A stretch of 64,000 nucleotides of DNA. Origin: Micromonospora ureilytica (GTDB lineage Bacteria > Actinomycetota > Actinomycetes > Mycobacteriales > Micromonosporaceae). The notes below the pieces were generated by a model. The model searched no databases. It was not told the DNA's origin and saw nothing but the letters and a program-made list of their open reading frames with translations. Of this stretch, positions 24,540 through 32,739 are shown one piece after another (the stretch's first letter is position 1; each line of letters begins with the position of its first letter). The position numbers and the translations under genes were made by a program. The DNA is taken from assembly GCF_015751765.1 (NCBI RefSeq), contig NZ_JADOTX010000001.1:1116001-1180000 (forward strand). The letters run 5' to 3'.

Positions 24540-26117
24540 ATGAGCAGACCTGGCTTCGTGCTCGAGGTCGATGAGCGTACGCCGCCGCTGCTCGTACACC
24601 AGGGGGAGGGTTTCCTCCTCGAGCGGTTCCCGCTCGGCACGCGGGTGGTGTACCCGCCGGACTCACTGCCGCCCGTCGCCAACGTCGACGCCGCCATCCA
24701 ACGCGCGCTGATGCAGCCGGTGGATTCTCCGCCGCTGCCCGACCTGCTGCGCTCCGGGATGCGACTGACGATCGTCTTCGACGACATCTCGCTCCCGTTG
24801 CCGCAGATGCGCCCGCCGGACATCCGGCAGCGGGTGATCGAGCACGTGCTGGAGCTCGCCGCCGAGGCAGGCGTGGACGACGTCGAGCTGATCGCGGCGA
24901 ACTCGTTGCACCGCCGGATGACGCCGGCCGAGCTGAAGCGGATCGTCGGGGAGCGGGTGTTCCGGGCGTTCTTCCCCAAGCACCTGCGTAACCACGATGC
25001 CGAGGACCCGGATGGGCTGGTCCACCTGGGCACCACAGCGCACGGCGAGGACGTGGAGATCAACCGGCGGGCCGCCGAGAGCGACCTGATTGTGTACGCC
25101 AACATCAACCTCACCGCGATGAGCGGCGGCAGCAAGTCGGTCACCGTGGGGCTCGGCTCCTACCGGAGCCTGCGCCACCACCACAACGTCCACACGCTGC
25201 GCCACTCGCGCTCCTTCAACGACCCGCCGAATTCGGCCATGCACCACTCGTACGACCGGATGGCCGAGGTGCTGGGCGAGGCTGTCAAGGTCTTCACGAT
25301 CGAGACCACGCTGAACCTGGACTCCTTCCCCAACCACGTCGGCTTCCTCAACCGCCGGGAGTGGGAGTGGGGGATCGGCGACCAGCTCTCCTATCTGGCG
25401 GCCAAGCGGGCCAACGACCTGGCGCCGCCCAAGCTGCGTCGGCGTCTCTGGCAGAGCAACGACGCGCCGTACGGGGTGACAGGTGTCAACGCCGGCCGGC
25501 CGGACTCGGTGCACCCGCTCACCCTCGCCAACGTGCACCGCCAGCAGCTCACCGAGGTGCAGGGCCAGAGTGACATCGGCGTGTGGGGTCTGCCCTTCAT
25601 CTGCCCGTACAACGTCAACTCGATCATGAACCCGATCCTGGTGATGTCGCTGGGCCTGGGCTATTTCTTCAACCTCTACCGCAATCAGCCGATCGTGCGG
25701 CGCGGCGGGGTGGGCATCTTCTACCACCCGATGCCGAAGGAGTTCCACCCCGTGCACCACCCCAGCTACATCGACTTCTTCGAGGAGGTCCTGCCGCAGA
25801 CCACCGACCCGGCGGCGATCGAGGCGAAGTACGAGCAGCAGTTCGCCACCGACCCGTGGTACACCCACCTGTACCGGACCAGCTACGCCTACCACGGCGT
25901 GCACCCGTTCTACATGTGGTACTGGGGGGCCCACGCGATGGAGCACCTCGGTGACGTGATCTTCGTCGGCGCCGACCGTAAGACGGCGGCGGTGATGGGC
26001 TTCCGGGCGGCCTCCTCGCTCGCCGACGCGCTGGAGATGGCGCGTGACACCGTCGGGTCGAGCCCGAGCATCACCTACCTGCACGCCCCGCCGGTGACGC
26101 TGGCGGACGTCCGATGA
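24540..26117 (+). CDS. Divergent LarA-family (DUF2088) nickel-pincer enzyme
   Basis: This 525-residue protein is about 100 residues longer than lactate racemase. Family landmarks are clear: LHRRM (His124, matching His108 of L. plantarum LarA), SGGSK (Lys199, matching the pincer-linked Lys184) and HHHN (His215, matching the nickel ligand His200). The spacings 124-199 and 199-215 agree with 108-184 and 184-200. The second catalytic base His174 falls on Ile189, in ANINLTAMSGG. The DxTRPxP arginine is replaced by Leu85 in DISLPLP. It therefore probably carries the cofactor but acts on another substrate or by one-sided hydride chemistry. SD GAGAGG precedes ATG 24540; larB, larC and larE are nearby. 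Confidence 0.85.
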   Translation: MSRPGFVLEVDERTPPLLVHQGEGFLLERFPLGTRVVYPPDSLPPVANVDAAIQRALMQPVDSPPLPDLLRSGMRLTIVFDDISLPLPQMRPPDIRQRVIEHVLELAAEAGVDDVELIAANSLHRRMTPAELKRIVGERVFRAFFPKHLRNHDAEDPDGLVHLGTTAHGEDVEINRRAAESDLIVYANINLTAMSGGSKSVTVGLGSYRSLRHHHNVHTLRHSRSFNDPPNSAMHHSYDRMAEVLGEAVKVFTIETTLNLDSFPNHVGFLNRREWEWGIGDQLSYLAAKRANDLAPPKLRRRLWQSNDAPYGVTGVNAGRPDSVHPLTLANVHRQQLTEVQGQSDIGVWGLPFICPYNVNSIMNPILVMSLGLGYFFNLYRNQPIVRRGGVGIFYHPMPKEFHPVHHPSYIDFFEEVLPQTTDPAAIEAKYEQQFATDPWYTHLYRTSYAYHGVHPFYMWYWGAHAMEHLGDVIFVGADRKTAAVMGFRAASSLADALEMARDTVGSSPSITYLHAPPVTLADVR

Positions 26118-26130
26118 CGGGGGAGGCGAC

Positions 26131-27057
26131 GTGCGCCTGATCGACGAGGTGAGGCTGCTGCGCGGCCGTCGCGACTGGCGTGGCCGGGCTACCACGCCTC
26201 GCTCCGCCGAGCCGTACGAGATCCGCCGGGAGCGCTCCGAGTTCCCGACTGACTGGGCCCGGACGCGGGCGGCGAGGGCGGTCCGCTTCGGCCTGCAGCG
26301 GGGGGTGCTCAAGTCGGTGGCCTGGACCCAGACCCACCCGGTCGTGCGCGGCACGGAGTACCTCGACGGGTTGCAGGGTCCGGCCGTCTTCGTCTCCAAC
26401 CACGCGAGTCACCTGGATACGCCGCTGATCCTCGGCTCGGTGCCCCGTCGGTTCGCGCGGCGGCTGGCCGTCGGTGCGGCCGCCGACTACTTCTTCGACG
26501 CACGCTGGCGCGCCGTCGTGACGTCGCTGGTGTTCAACGCCTTCCCGATCGAGCGGCAGGGCGATCAGCGGCTGCGCAGCCGCGCCACCAAGCTGCTCGC
26601 CGACGGGTGGAGCCTGCTGCTCTTCCCGGAGGGCAGCAGGTCCGCCGACGGCTGGATGACCGGGATGCGGCTGGGCGCGGCCCATCTGTGCTGCACGCAC
26701 GGGGTGCCGGCGGTGCCGGTCGCGCTGCGCGGCACGTTCGGTGCCATGCCGCGCGGACGGAACTGGCCGATGCCTGGGCGCCGCACCGTCGTGGTTCGCT
26801 ACGGCCGGCCACTGTGGCCGCGCGAAGGCGAGGGGGCACGGGCGTTCCACGAGCGGATGTCGGCTGCTGTCGGCCGGCTGTGGGTGGAGGAGGAGGTCGG
26901 CTGGTACCGCTCTCTGCGTACCCCGCCGGCGGTTGCGGTAGCCTCCACCGCCGGGCCGCAGGCCGCCGATTGGCGGCGGATGTGGGAGTCGACGCGTCCG
27001 CTGCCGGCGGCCGACGGCCGGCCGGCCCGGCGGATCTGGCCGACCAGTCGGTCGTGA
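26131..27057 (+). CDS. PlsC-family lysophospholipid/1-acylglycerol-phosphate acyltransferase
   Basis: The 308-residue acyltransferase has the H(X4)D catalytic motif in SNHASHLD (about residues 89-96) and the acceptor-binding LFPEGSRS near residue 167. Such enzymes move acyl groups from CoA or carrier protein to a hydroxyl, usually on glycerol phosphate, at the membrane. GTG at 26131 follows GGGGGAGG and lies 13 bp after the LarA-like gene, so it closes that operon. Its context (acyl reductase, alcohol dehydrogenase) suggests O-acylation of a pathway alcohol as an alternative to housekeeping lipid synthesis. Confidence 0.85.
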   Translation: MRLIDEVRLLRGRRDWRGRATTPRSAEPYEIRRERSEFPTDWARTRAARAVRFGLQRGVLKSVAWTQTHPVVRGTEYLDGLQGPAVFVSNHASHLDTPLILGSVPRRFARRLAVGAAADYFFDARWRAVVTSLVFNAFPIERQGDQRLRSRATKLLADGWSLLLFPEGSRSADGWMTGMRLGAAHLCCTHGVPAVPVALRGTFGAMPRGRNWPMPGRRTVVVRYGRPLWPREGEGARAFHERMSAAVGRLWVEEEVGWYRSLRTPPAVAVASTAGPQAADWRRMWESTRPLPAADGRPARRIWPTSRS

Positions 27058-27067
27058 CCGGCAGGCG

Positions 27068-27523
27068 CTACGCCCGCTCGCGCGGGAGATCGACGCCTTG
27101 CTGGGCTGTGCTGGCGACACCGCCGGTCGGGATCCGGTAGGCGCCGAAGAAGACCGCCAGCCCCACCACGACGGTGAACGCCAGCAAGGCGTTCTCCGCG
27201 ACGCTGTCGACGATCGGCAACGCCTCCGCGTGGGCCAGGTGGAACAGCAGATGTGGCGTGTTCGCGACGACCGCTGCGGCCGCTGCGGCGAGGCACAACT
27301 CCCGCACCGGCCGCACGGCCGCCCACCCGAGGACCACCGCCAACGCCAGGTATGCGTAGCCCAGATCGGACAGCAGGTGCCCGTTGTACGGGCCGCCGGC
27401 GGCCACCCACCCCGCGCCGAACGGGAACCAGTCGAAGAACCACAGTGGTGCCACGGACGCTGGCACGCCGAGGGCGAGCATCTGGGCGGCCAGTACCGCC
27501 GAGCCGATTCGAACCCACCGCAT
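27068..27523 (-). CDS. Four-helix integral membrane protein of unknown function
   Basis: The protein has about 151 residues and four hydrophobic segments, and an HLLFHLAH motif between helices 3 and 4. ATG at 27523 has AGGAAA 6 nt upstream; ATG at 27562 with a GAGG is the alternative. It is the same family as the protein at 44467-44952, sharing FP…LS(D/E)…YA…LAVVLG and the PH(L/F)(L/F)FHL(A/T)H block. It is convergent with the PlsC gene and divergent from the aldehyde dehydrogenase gene. Function unknown. Confidence 0.7.
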   Translation of the reverse strand: MRWVRIGSAVLAAQMLALGVPASVAPLWFFDWFPFGAGWVAAGGPYNGHLLSDLGYAYLALAVVLGWAAVRPVRELCLAAAAAAVVANTPHLLFHLAHAEALPIVDSVAENALLAFTVVVGLAVFFGAYRIPTGGVASTAQQGVDLPRERA

Positions 27524-27674
27524 TGGACGTTTCCTGTGCGCATCTGCTTCGTGTGTCGGCATCTTGCCTCTGTTCTGAGGTTCGTTGACACCCTTCAACC
27601 CGGGCATCTATGGTTCGACCACTCCTCGCTTAATGAATTACTAGCACAGAGTCGCTCACGGGAAGGCTGAGACG

Positions 27675-29291
27675 TTGCGATCGTACGGGTCCTACATCGC
27701 AGGTCAGGACGTTCCGGCGGACAAGTGGGTGCATTGCCTGCGCGCCTCGGCCGTGCTCGACGACATGCTGCCGCAGCTCTCCCTGAAGCGTGACCTGGAC
27801 CGCGGCCGGCGCCACGACGGCGACGAGCACGCGAGCGTGCTGGCCCGATGCGCGGTGGCCGACGACACAGTTGTGGAGCGGGCCATCCAGGCCGCTGCGG
27901 CGGCTGCCCCGGCCTGGGGCGCGACGCCGCTCGAGGTGCGGCTCCGGGTGGTGCACCGGCTCCACGAGGAACTGCGCCGGCGCCACGACGAGGTGGTGGA
28001 GGTCCTCGTTCAGGAGGGCCACCCACGCGCGCTCGCCGAGTGGGAGCTGGCCGGCTGCCTGCACGGCACCAGTCCCGAGACCGTTGGTCTCTGCGCCGAG
28101 CAGATGCACCGGGAGTACGAGGACCCGCACCGACGCCTGCTGGTGGTGCGCAAGCCGGACGGCGTGGTCGCGCTGAGTCCGCCGCAGAACGCGGCGGCGG
28201 TCAATTCACTGCTCGGGGTACCCGCGCTCGCGGCTGGCAACGCGCTCGTCGTCAAGGCGCCACGCGGAAGCCCGTACGGCGTGATGTTCGTGCTCCGAGA
28301 GATCGTGGCACCGATCCTCGACGAGGTCGGCGCCCCACCCGGCACCCTGAACATCGTCTGTGGCCCGCCCAAGAGGATCCTCGACCAGTTCTTGGCCAGC
28401 CCGCTCGTCAACGACATCTTCTACTTCGGCAGCAGCGAGCTCGGCATCCCGCTCGGTGAGGAGGCGGTGCGCCGGGGCAAGAAGCCGATTCTGGAGTTGG
28501 CCGGCAACGACGGCTGCGTGGTGTGGCACGACGCCGACCTCGACCGCGCCGCCGAGGCGCTCACCGAGAGCTTCTTCGGATCCGGGCAGATCTGCATGGT
28601 GCCCAACTACGTGGTGGCCCATCCGGACATCGCCGACCGCCTCCTGGCCCGCCTGATCAGCCACGCCCGCAAGATCCGCCCCGGCTATCCCGAGGACCCC
28701 GACGTCCTGCTGTCGCCGGTCCTCAAGAGCGACCAGTTCGCTCGGTACGTCGAGCAGGCCACCGAGTGCGGCGCCGAGGTGCTCGCCGGCGGTAACCGGA
28801 TGGAGCTGGACGGCTCGATATCGTCCACCGGGCTGTTCGTCGAGCCGACCATTCTGCGGGTCGACGGCCTGGCCCGCGCCCGGACGGTGTGGGCGGTGGC
28901 CCGGGAGACCTTCTTTCCGCTACTGCCGGTCGTGGTGCCCGAGACGGATCGCGGCGACGGCCTGCTCGACGACGTGATCGATTTCCTCAACGCCAACGAG
29001 TACAGCCTGCGCAACTCCGTCTGGGCCGGCGACGAGTCGACGGTGGACCAGTTCGTCGCCCGGGTGCACAACGGCGGCCTCCTCAAGATCAACGATTCGC
29101 ACATCGGCTTCGTGCCGTACCTGTCCACCCACGGTGGTGCCGGATTGACCGGCGGACCTCTGGGCGAGAGCAACTATCCGATGCTGCGCACGTCGCATCT
29201 GCAGGGCATCAGCATCGGCCGTGACGTCCAACCCCGGCGGGCGGCGCTCGCCTCCCCGCTACGTGCCGAGCGGGAGGGTCTGGCCGCATGA
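27675..29291 (+). CDS. NAD(P)-dependent aldehyde dehydrogenase
   Basis: The 538-residue aldehyde dehydrogenase has a general-base glutamate at residue 274 (LELAGND) and the nucleophilic Cys307 in GSGQICMVPN; the 33-residue spacing fits the family. The TTG start at 27675 has GGAAGG 8 nt upstream. It heads a packed operon running to 36534, overlapping the next gene by 4 bp. It may oxidise or, in the acylating sense, produce an aldehyde that the class III aminotransferase two genes downstream could aminate; direction is inference. Confidence 0.85.
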   Translation: MRSYGSYIAGQDVPADKWVHCLRASAVLDDMLPQLSLKRDLDRGRRHDGDEHASVLARCAVADDTVVERAIQAAAAAAPAWGATPLEVRLRVVHRLHEELRRRHDEVVEVLVQEGHPRALAEWELAGCLHGTSPETVGLCAEQMHREYEDPHRRLLVVRKPDGVVALSPPQNAAAVNSLLGVPALAAGNALVVKAPRGSPYGVMFVLREIVAPILDEVGAPPGTLNIVCGPPKRILDQFLASPLVNDIFYFGSSELGIPLGEEAVRRGKKPILELAGNDGCVVWHDADLDRAAEALTESFFGSGQICMVPNYVVAHPDIADRLLARLISHARKIRPGYPEDPDVLLSPVLKSDQFARYVEQATECGAEVLAGGNRMELDGSISSTGLFVEPTILRVDGLARARTVWAVARETFFPLLPVVVPETDRGDGLLDDVIDFLNANEYSLRNSVWAGDESTVDQFVARVHNGGLLKINDSHIGFVPYLSTHGGAGLTGGPLGESNYPMLRTSHLQGISIGRDVQPRRAALASPLRAEREGLAA

Positions 29292-30418
29292 GCTTTCTCG
29301 ATACCGAGCGGGACACCTGCGAGGTGCTGCTCCCGGGCCTGCTCAAGAAGCTCGGCGAGTTTCCGCTGATGGAGCTGGAACGCCGGGGCGGCCCGGGCAT
29401 CGGGCTCTTCCGCGAGGCCGGTGGCCCCGGCCTGGTGGTTCCCAAGACGTACCACGGGCTCGGCGCCTCCGCGCTTCAGGCGGTGCGGGTCACCCGCGCC
29501 ATGGCCGCGCAGGCGCCGTCGCTTGCGGTGGCCACCACGATGCACCAGTTCTCGGTGGCCGGCCTGGTGGCCCTGGCCCGGGCGAACGTGGGGTTCGAAT
29601 GGATGCTGCTGGAGGCGGTCGCGACCGACCGCCGGCTGGTGGCGTCCGGCTTCGCCGAAGGCCATGCCGGCCGCGGCATCCTGACTCCCACCATGACCGC
29701 CCGACGGGACGGCGCCAACTGGCGGGTCACCGGCGCGAAGCGCCCGTGCAGCCTTTCCGCCTCGATGGACCTGTTGACCGCGAGCGTTGCCGTGCCCACC
29801 GAGGACGGCGGCACCAGACTCGGCGTGGTGCTCATCCCGGCGGGGTCGCCGGGCATCACGATCGAGCCATTCTGGGCGTCGTCGGTGCTCACCGGCGCCG
29901 AGTCCGACGCGGTGCTGCTCGACGACGTGGAGGTGCATCCGGACCTGTTCGTCTACCCGGAGATCGCGCTCGACGGCCAGCTCGACGACCTGCAGACGGT
30001 CGGGTTCGTGTGGTTTCAACTCCTGGTGACCGCGTGTTACCTGGGGGTGGCATCGGCGTTGGTGGAGCGCGCGATCACGCGCGGCCGGGGGCCGGCCACC
30101 GACCGGGCGGACGTGGCGACCGCCGTGCAGGGCGCCGCGATCATGCTGGACGGCGCGGCACGGAGCCTCGACGACGGCGACGGCGGCAACGACGCGCTCG
30201 GCCGAGCCCTGGTGGTGCGGTTCGCCGCCGCCAACGCGATCGCCACCGCGGTACGAGGTGCTGTGGATCTGCTCGGGGGGATGGCCTTCATCTCCTCGCC
30301 CGACGTGGCCTATCTCGCCGCTGCGTCGCACGCGGTCGCCTTCCACCCACCGTCACGCGCGAGCGTCGCCAACGAGCTGACGAACTGGCTCGCCGGCCAG
30401 CCGCTCGTGCTGAGCTAG
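29288..30418 (+). CDS. Acyl-CoA-dehydrogenase-like flavoprotein
   Basis: The 376-residue protein has acyl-CoA dehydrogenase topology: an N-terminal helical part with GPGLVVPKTYHGLGAS, a middle beta part with ASGFAEG…NWRVTGAKRPCSLSASMDLL, and a C-terminal helical part with AAVRGAVDLLGGMAF-like features. The C-terminus ends shortly after PSRASVANELTNWLAG. I see no YEGT-type catalytic loop. It may oxidise or hydroxylate an acyl or amino substrate. ATGA overlap with the preceding gene indicates translational coupling. Confidence 0.75.
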   Translation: MSFLDTERDTCEVLLPGLLKKLGEFPLMELERRGGPGIGLFREAGGPGLVVPKTYHGLGASALQAVRVTRAMAAQAPSLAVATTMHQFSVAGLVALARANVGFEWMLLEAVATDRRLVASGFAEGHAGRGILTPTMTARRDGANWRVTGAKRPCSLSASMDLLTASVAVPTEDGGTRLGVVLIPAGSPGITIEPFWASSVLTGAESDAVLLDDVEVHPDLFVYPEIALDGQLDDLQTVGFVWFQLLVTACYLGVASALVERAITRGRGPATDRADVATAVQGAAIMLDGAARSLDDGDGGNDALGRALVVRFAAANAIATAVRGAVDLLGGMAFISSPDVAYLAAASHAVAFHPPSRASVANELTNWLAGQPLVLS

Positions 30419-30426
30419 GGGGAGCG

Positions 30427-31710
30427 GTGACCACCAGCAGGCTAGAGGCGGATTCGCAGGTACGGGACAAGGTACGGGACAACTACCGCCGGTACCTGTC
30501 CCGGGGCCGCGCGAAGCTCGGCGACATGTTCGGTGGGCACGTCGAGGTCGGTTCCGAGGGCGCCTGGGTCCACACCTCGGACGGTGGCCGCTTCCTCAAC
30601 GCCGGTGGCTACGGCGTGTTCCTCCACGGTGCCCGGCACCCGGCCGTGGTCGCCGCGGTCATCGCGCAGATTCAGAGCCACCCGATAGCGACCCGCCTGC
30701 TGCTGGAGCCGTCGGTGGGCGACGCCGCGGCGGCGCTCGTAGCGGTGGCGCCACCCGGCCTGACCCGGGTGCACTTCGCGGGCTCCGGCGCGGAGGCCGT
30801 GGAGGCGGCCATCAAGATGGCCCGCGCCCATGGCCGGCGCAGACTCGTCTCGGCCGTCGGCGGCTACCACGGTAAGACCATGGGCGCCCTGTCCGTCACC
30901 GGGCAGAATCTCTACCAGCAACCCTTCCGCCCGCTGTTGCCGGACGTCACGCACGTGCCGTACGGCGACGCCGAGGCGTTGGGTGCGGCGCTGGCCGGCG
31001 GGCCGCCGGCCTGCGTGATCCTGGAGCCGGTGCAGGGCGAGGGCGGAGTGGTGATTCCCCCGCCCGGTTACCTGCGCGAAGCGTCCCGGCTGTGCCGGCA
31101 GCACGGCGCATTCCTGGTGCTCGACGAGATCCTCACCGGCGTCGGCCGACTCGGTCACTGGTGGGGCGCCGACCGGGAGGACGTCAGACCGGATGTGCTG
31201 CTGGCCGGGAAGAGCCTGTCCGGCGGCATCGTGCCGGTCTCCGCCGTGATCGCCACGGCCGACGCGTTCCAGGCCTTCGACAAGGACCCGTTCCTGCACA
31301 CGTCGACATTCTCCGGCGCGCCGATCGCGATGGCGGCCACCCGAGCGGCGATCGCCGCCGTCACGAACGAAGGATTGGTCGACCGGGCGGCGAAGCTCGG
31401 CGCCGAGCTGTTGAGCCGCCTGCAGGCGGTGGCCGCCCCCTACCCGCACCTGGTCCGCGAGGTACGCGGGGTCGGGCTGCTGATCGGCGTGGAGTTCGCC
31501 GGCCCGGGGCTGGCCGGCGAGGCGATCCTCGAACTCCTCAGTGCTCGGGTGATCGTGAACCATTCGATGATCGCCAGCACCGTGCTGCGCCTGACCCCAC
31601 CCGCGGTGTTGTCCGGCGACGAGGTCGCCCTCCTGGTCGAGGCGTTCGACAGCGCGCTGCGCACGCTCGGCCAGCGCTATCCGACAGCACACCGGCTGGG
31701 GGTCCACTGA
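30427..31710 (+). CDS. Class III PLP-dependent aminotransferase
   Basis: This 427-residue fold-type I aminotransferase of the ornithine/omega-amino-acid group has FAGSGAEAVEAAIKMAR, GGYHGKTMGAL, LDEILTGVGR and the PLP lysine Lys262 in LLAGKSLSGG. Members transfer amino groups to aldehydes or ketones distant from a carboxylate, which suits a pathway containing an acyl reductase and alcohol/aldehyde dehydrogenases. GTG at 30427 overlaps nothing but lies 8 bp after the preceding stop, with GGGGGAG upstream. Confidence 0.87.
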   Translation: MTTSRLEADSQVRDKVRDNYRRYLSRGRAKLGDMFGGHVEVGSEGAWVHTSDGGRFLNAGGYGVFLHGARHPAVVAAVIAQIQSHPIATRLLLEPSVGDAAAALVAVAPPGLTRVHFAGSGAEAVEAAIKMARAHGRRRLVSAVGGYHGKTMGALSVTGQNLYQQPFRPLLPDVTHVPYGDAEALGAALAGGPPACVILEPVQGEGGVVIPPPGYLREASRLCRQHGAFLVLDEILTGVGRLGHWWGADREDVRPDVLLAGKSLSGGIVPVSAVIATADAFQAFDKDPFLHTSTFSGAPIAMAATRAAIAAVTNEGLVDRAAKLGAELLSRLQAVAAPYPHLVREVRGVGLLIGVEFAGPGLAGEAILELLSARVIVNHSMIASTVLRLTPPAVLSGDEVALLVEAFDSALRTLGQRYPTAHRLGVH

Positions 31711-31711
31711 C

Positions 31712-32200
31712 ATGCGACGGGTCGAGATTCAGGCTTTTCTGCCCAGCGGCGACGGCGGTACGGTCTTCGACCAACTTGTCGACTTCGAACGCTATCCGCA
31801 TCTGGTCGACGTGGTTAAGACGGTCACCGTGCAGAAGCCGACCGACGCGCGGCGGATCGTCAGCTCGTGGGAGGTCCTGTTCCGCAACGGAATCCTCGCC
31901 TGGACCGAGGCCGACGAACTGGACCGCGATCGTCTCTCCATCGAGTTCGCGCAGATCGACGGCGACTTCGACGAGTTCTCCGGCGCCTGGACGCTGCGCC
32001 AGGCCCCGGACGGCGTGGCGATCACGTTCGTGGCGAATTTCGACTTCGGCGTGCCCAGCCTCGCCAGCATCATCGACCCGGTCGCCGAGCGGGTGCTCAC
32101 CGAGACGATCCACCACGTCCTTCGTGGGTTGTTCCCGGCGGTCGACATCCCGGACGGCGTCCTGGTGACCGTGCCGACCGGCGTCAGCGGGAAGGATTGA
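31712..32200 (+). CDS. SRPBCC/polyketide-cyclase-like (START/Coq10-type) protein
   Basis: The 162-residue protein has the SRPBCC pattern: VFDQLVDFERYPHLVDVVKTVTV near the N-terminus, a central beta region (WEVLFRNGILAWTEADELD), WTLRQAPDGVAITFVANFDFG, and a long C-terminal helix. Such helix-grip proteins bind hydrophobic ligands or act as aromatases/cyclases. It starts 1 bp after the aminotransferase stop. The ligand is unknown. Confidence 0.8.
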   Translation: MRRVEIQAFLPSGDGGTVFDQLVDFERYPHLVDVVKTVTVQKPTDARRIVSSWEVLFRNGILAWTEADELDRDRLSIEFAQIDGDFDEFSGAWTLRQAPDGVAITFVANFDFGVPSLASIIDPVAERVLTETIHHVLRGLFPAVDIPDGVLVTVPTGVSGKD

Positions 32201-32202
32201 GC

Positions 32203-32739
32203 ATGGATCAGCAGAACACGTTCGACACGCCGACGATCGCACGACTGCATCGTGCGGAGTACCTCGCCGGGCTTGCGCTGGCCAGCGGACTGTTGCTCGC
32301 ACACTGGGACGAGGTCCGTTGGCTCCCGGCCATCGGGCTGTTCCTCTACATCGACCTGATCGGCTACATCCCCGGGGCCATCGCCTACCGGCGCAGCCCC
32401 GACGGGCAGATTCCGAAGGCGTACTACGTTCTCTACAACAGCATGCACAGCCTGCTCAGCGCCGGGCTGGTGGTGGCGCTGTGGGCCTGGTTGGTCGGCC
32501 CCGAGTGGGCGCTGTTGGCCGTGCCGATCCACCTGTTCGGTGACCGCTCGCTCTTCGGCAACCAGCTCAAGCCGTTCGGTGTGCCGTTCGAGCCCAAGCG
32601 TCTGCCGGCCTTCGATGCGCTGCTGCGTGAGGTCGCCGGCCGCCCGTGGGCGGGGCCGGCCGGGCGAGCCGACGACTCGCCATCCGGCGGCCCGACTGTC
32701 ACTGCCACGTCCACGCCGAGACCCACCTCGGTGGTCTGA
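32203..32739 (+). CDS. Small integral membrane protein (DUF4260-like pattern)
   Basis: The 178-residue protein has three to four membrane segments and a Pro/Thr-rich tail. The series LFLYIDLIGYIPG, YNSMHSL, then PIHLFGDRSLFGNQLKPFG places histidines and an Asp-Arg pair as in the DUF4260 family, but this is a by-eye resemblance. Conserved histidines near membrane faces could bind metal. It begins 2 bp after the SRPBCC gene and its stop overlaps the start of the flavoprotein fusion. Confidence 0.7.
   Translation: MDQQNTFDTPTIARLHRAEYLAGLALASGLLLAHWDEVRWLPAIGLFLYIDLIGYIPGAIAYRRSPDGQIPKAYYVLYNSMHSLLSAGLVVALWAWLVGPEWALLAVPIHLFGDRSLFGNQLKPFGVPFEPKRLPAFDALLREVAGRPWAGPAGRADDSPSGGPTVTATSTPRPTSVV

Noticed and set aside
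24663..26399. Minus-strand open frame of 578 codons
   Set aside because: Antisense shadow of the LarA-like gene; charged low-complexity translation without any motif.
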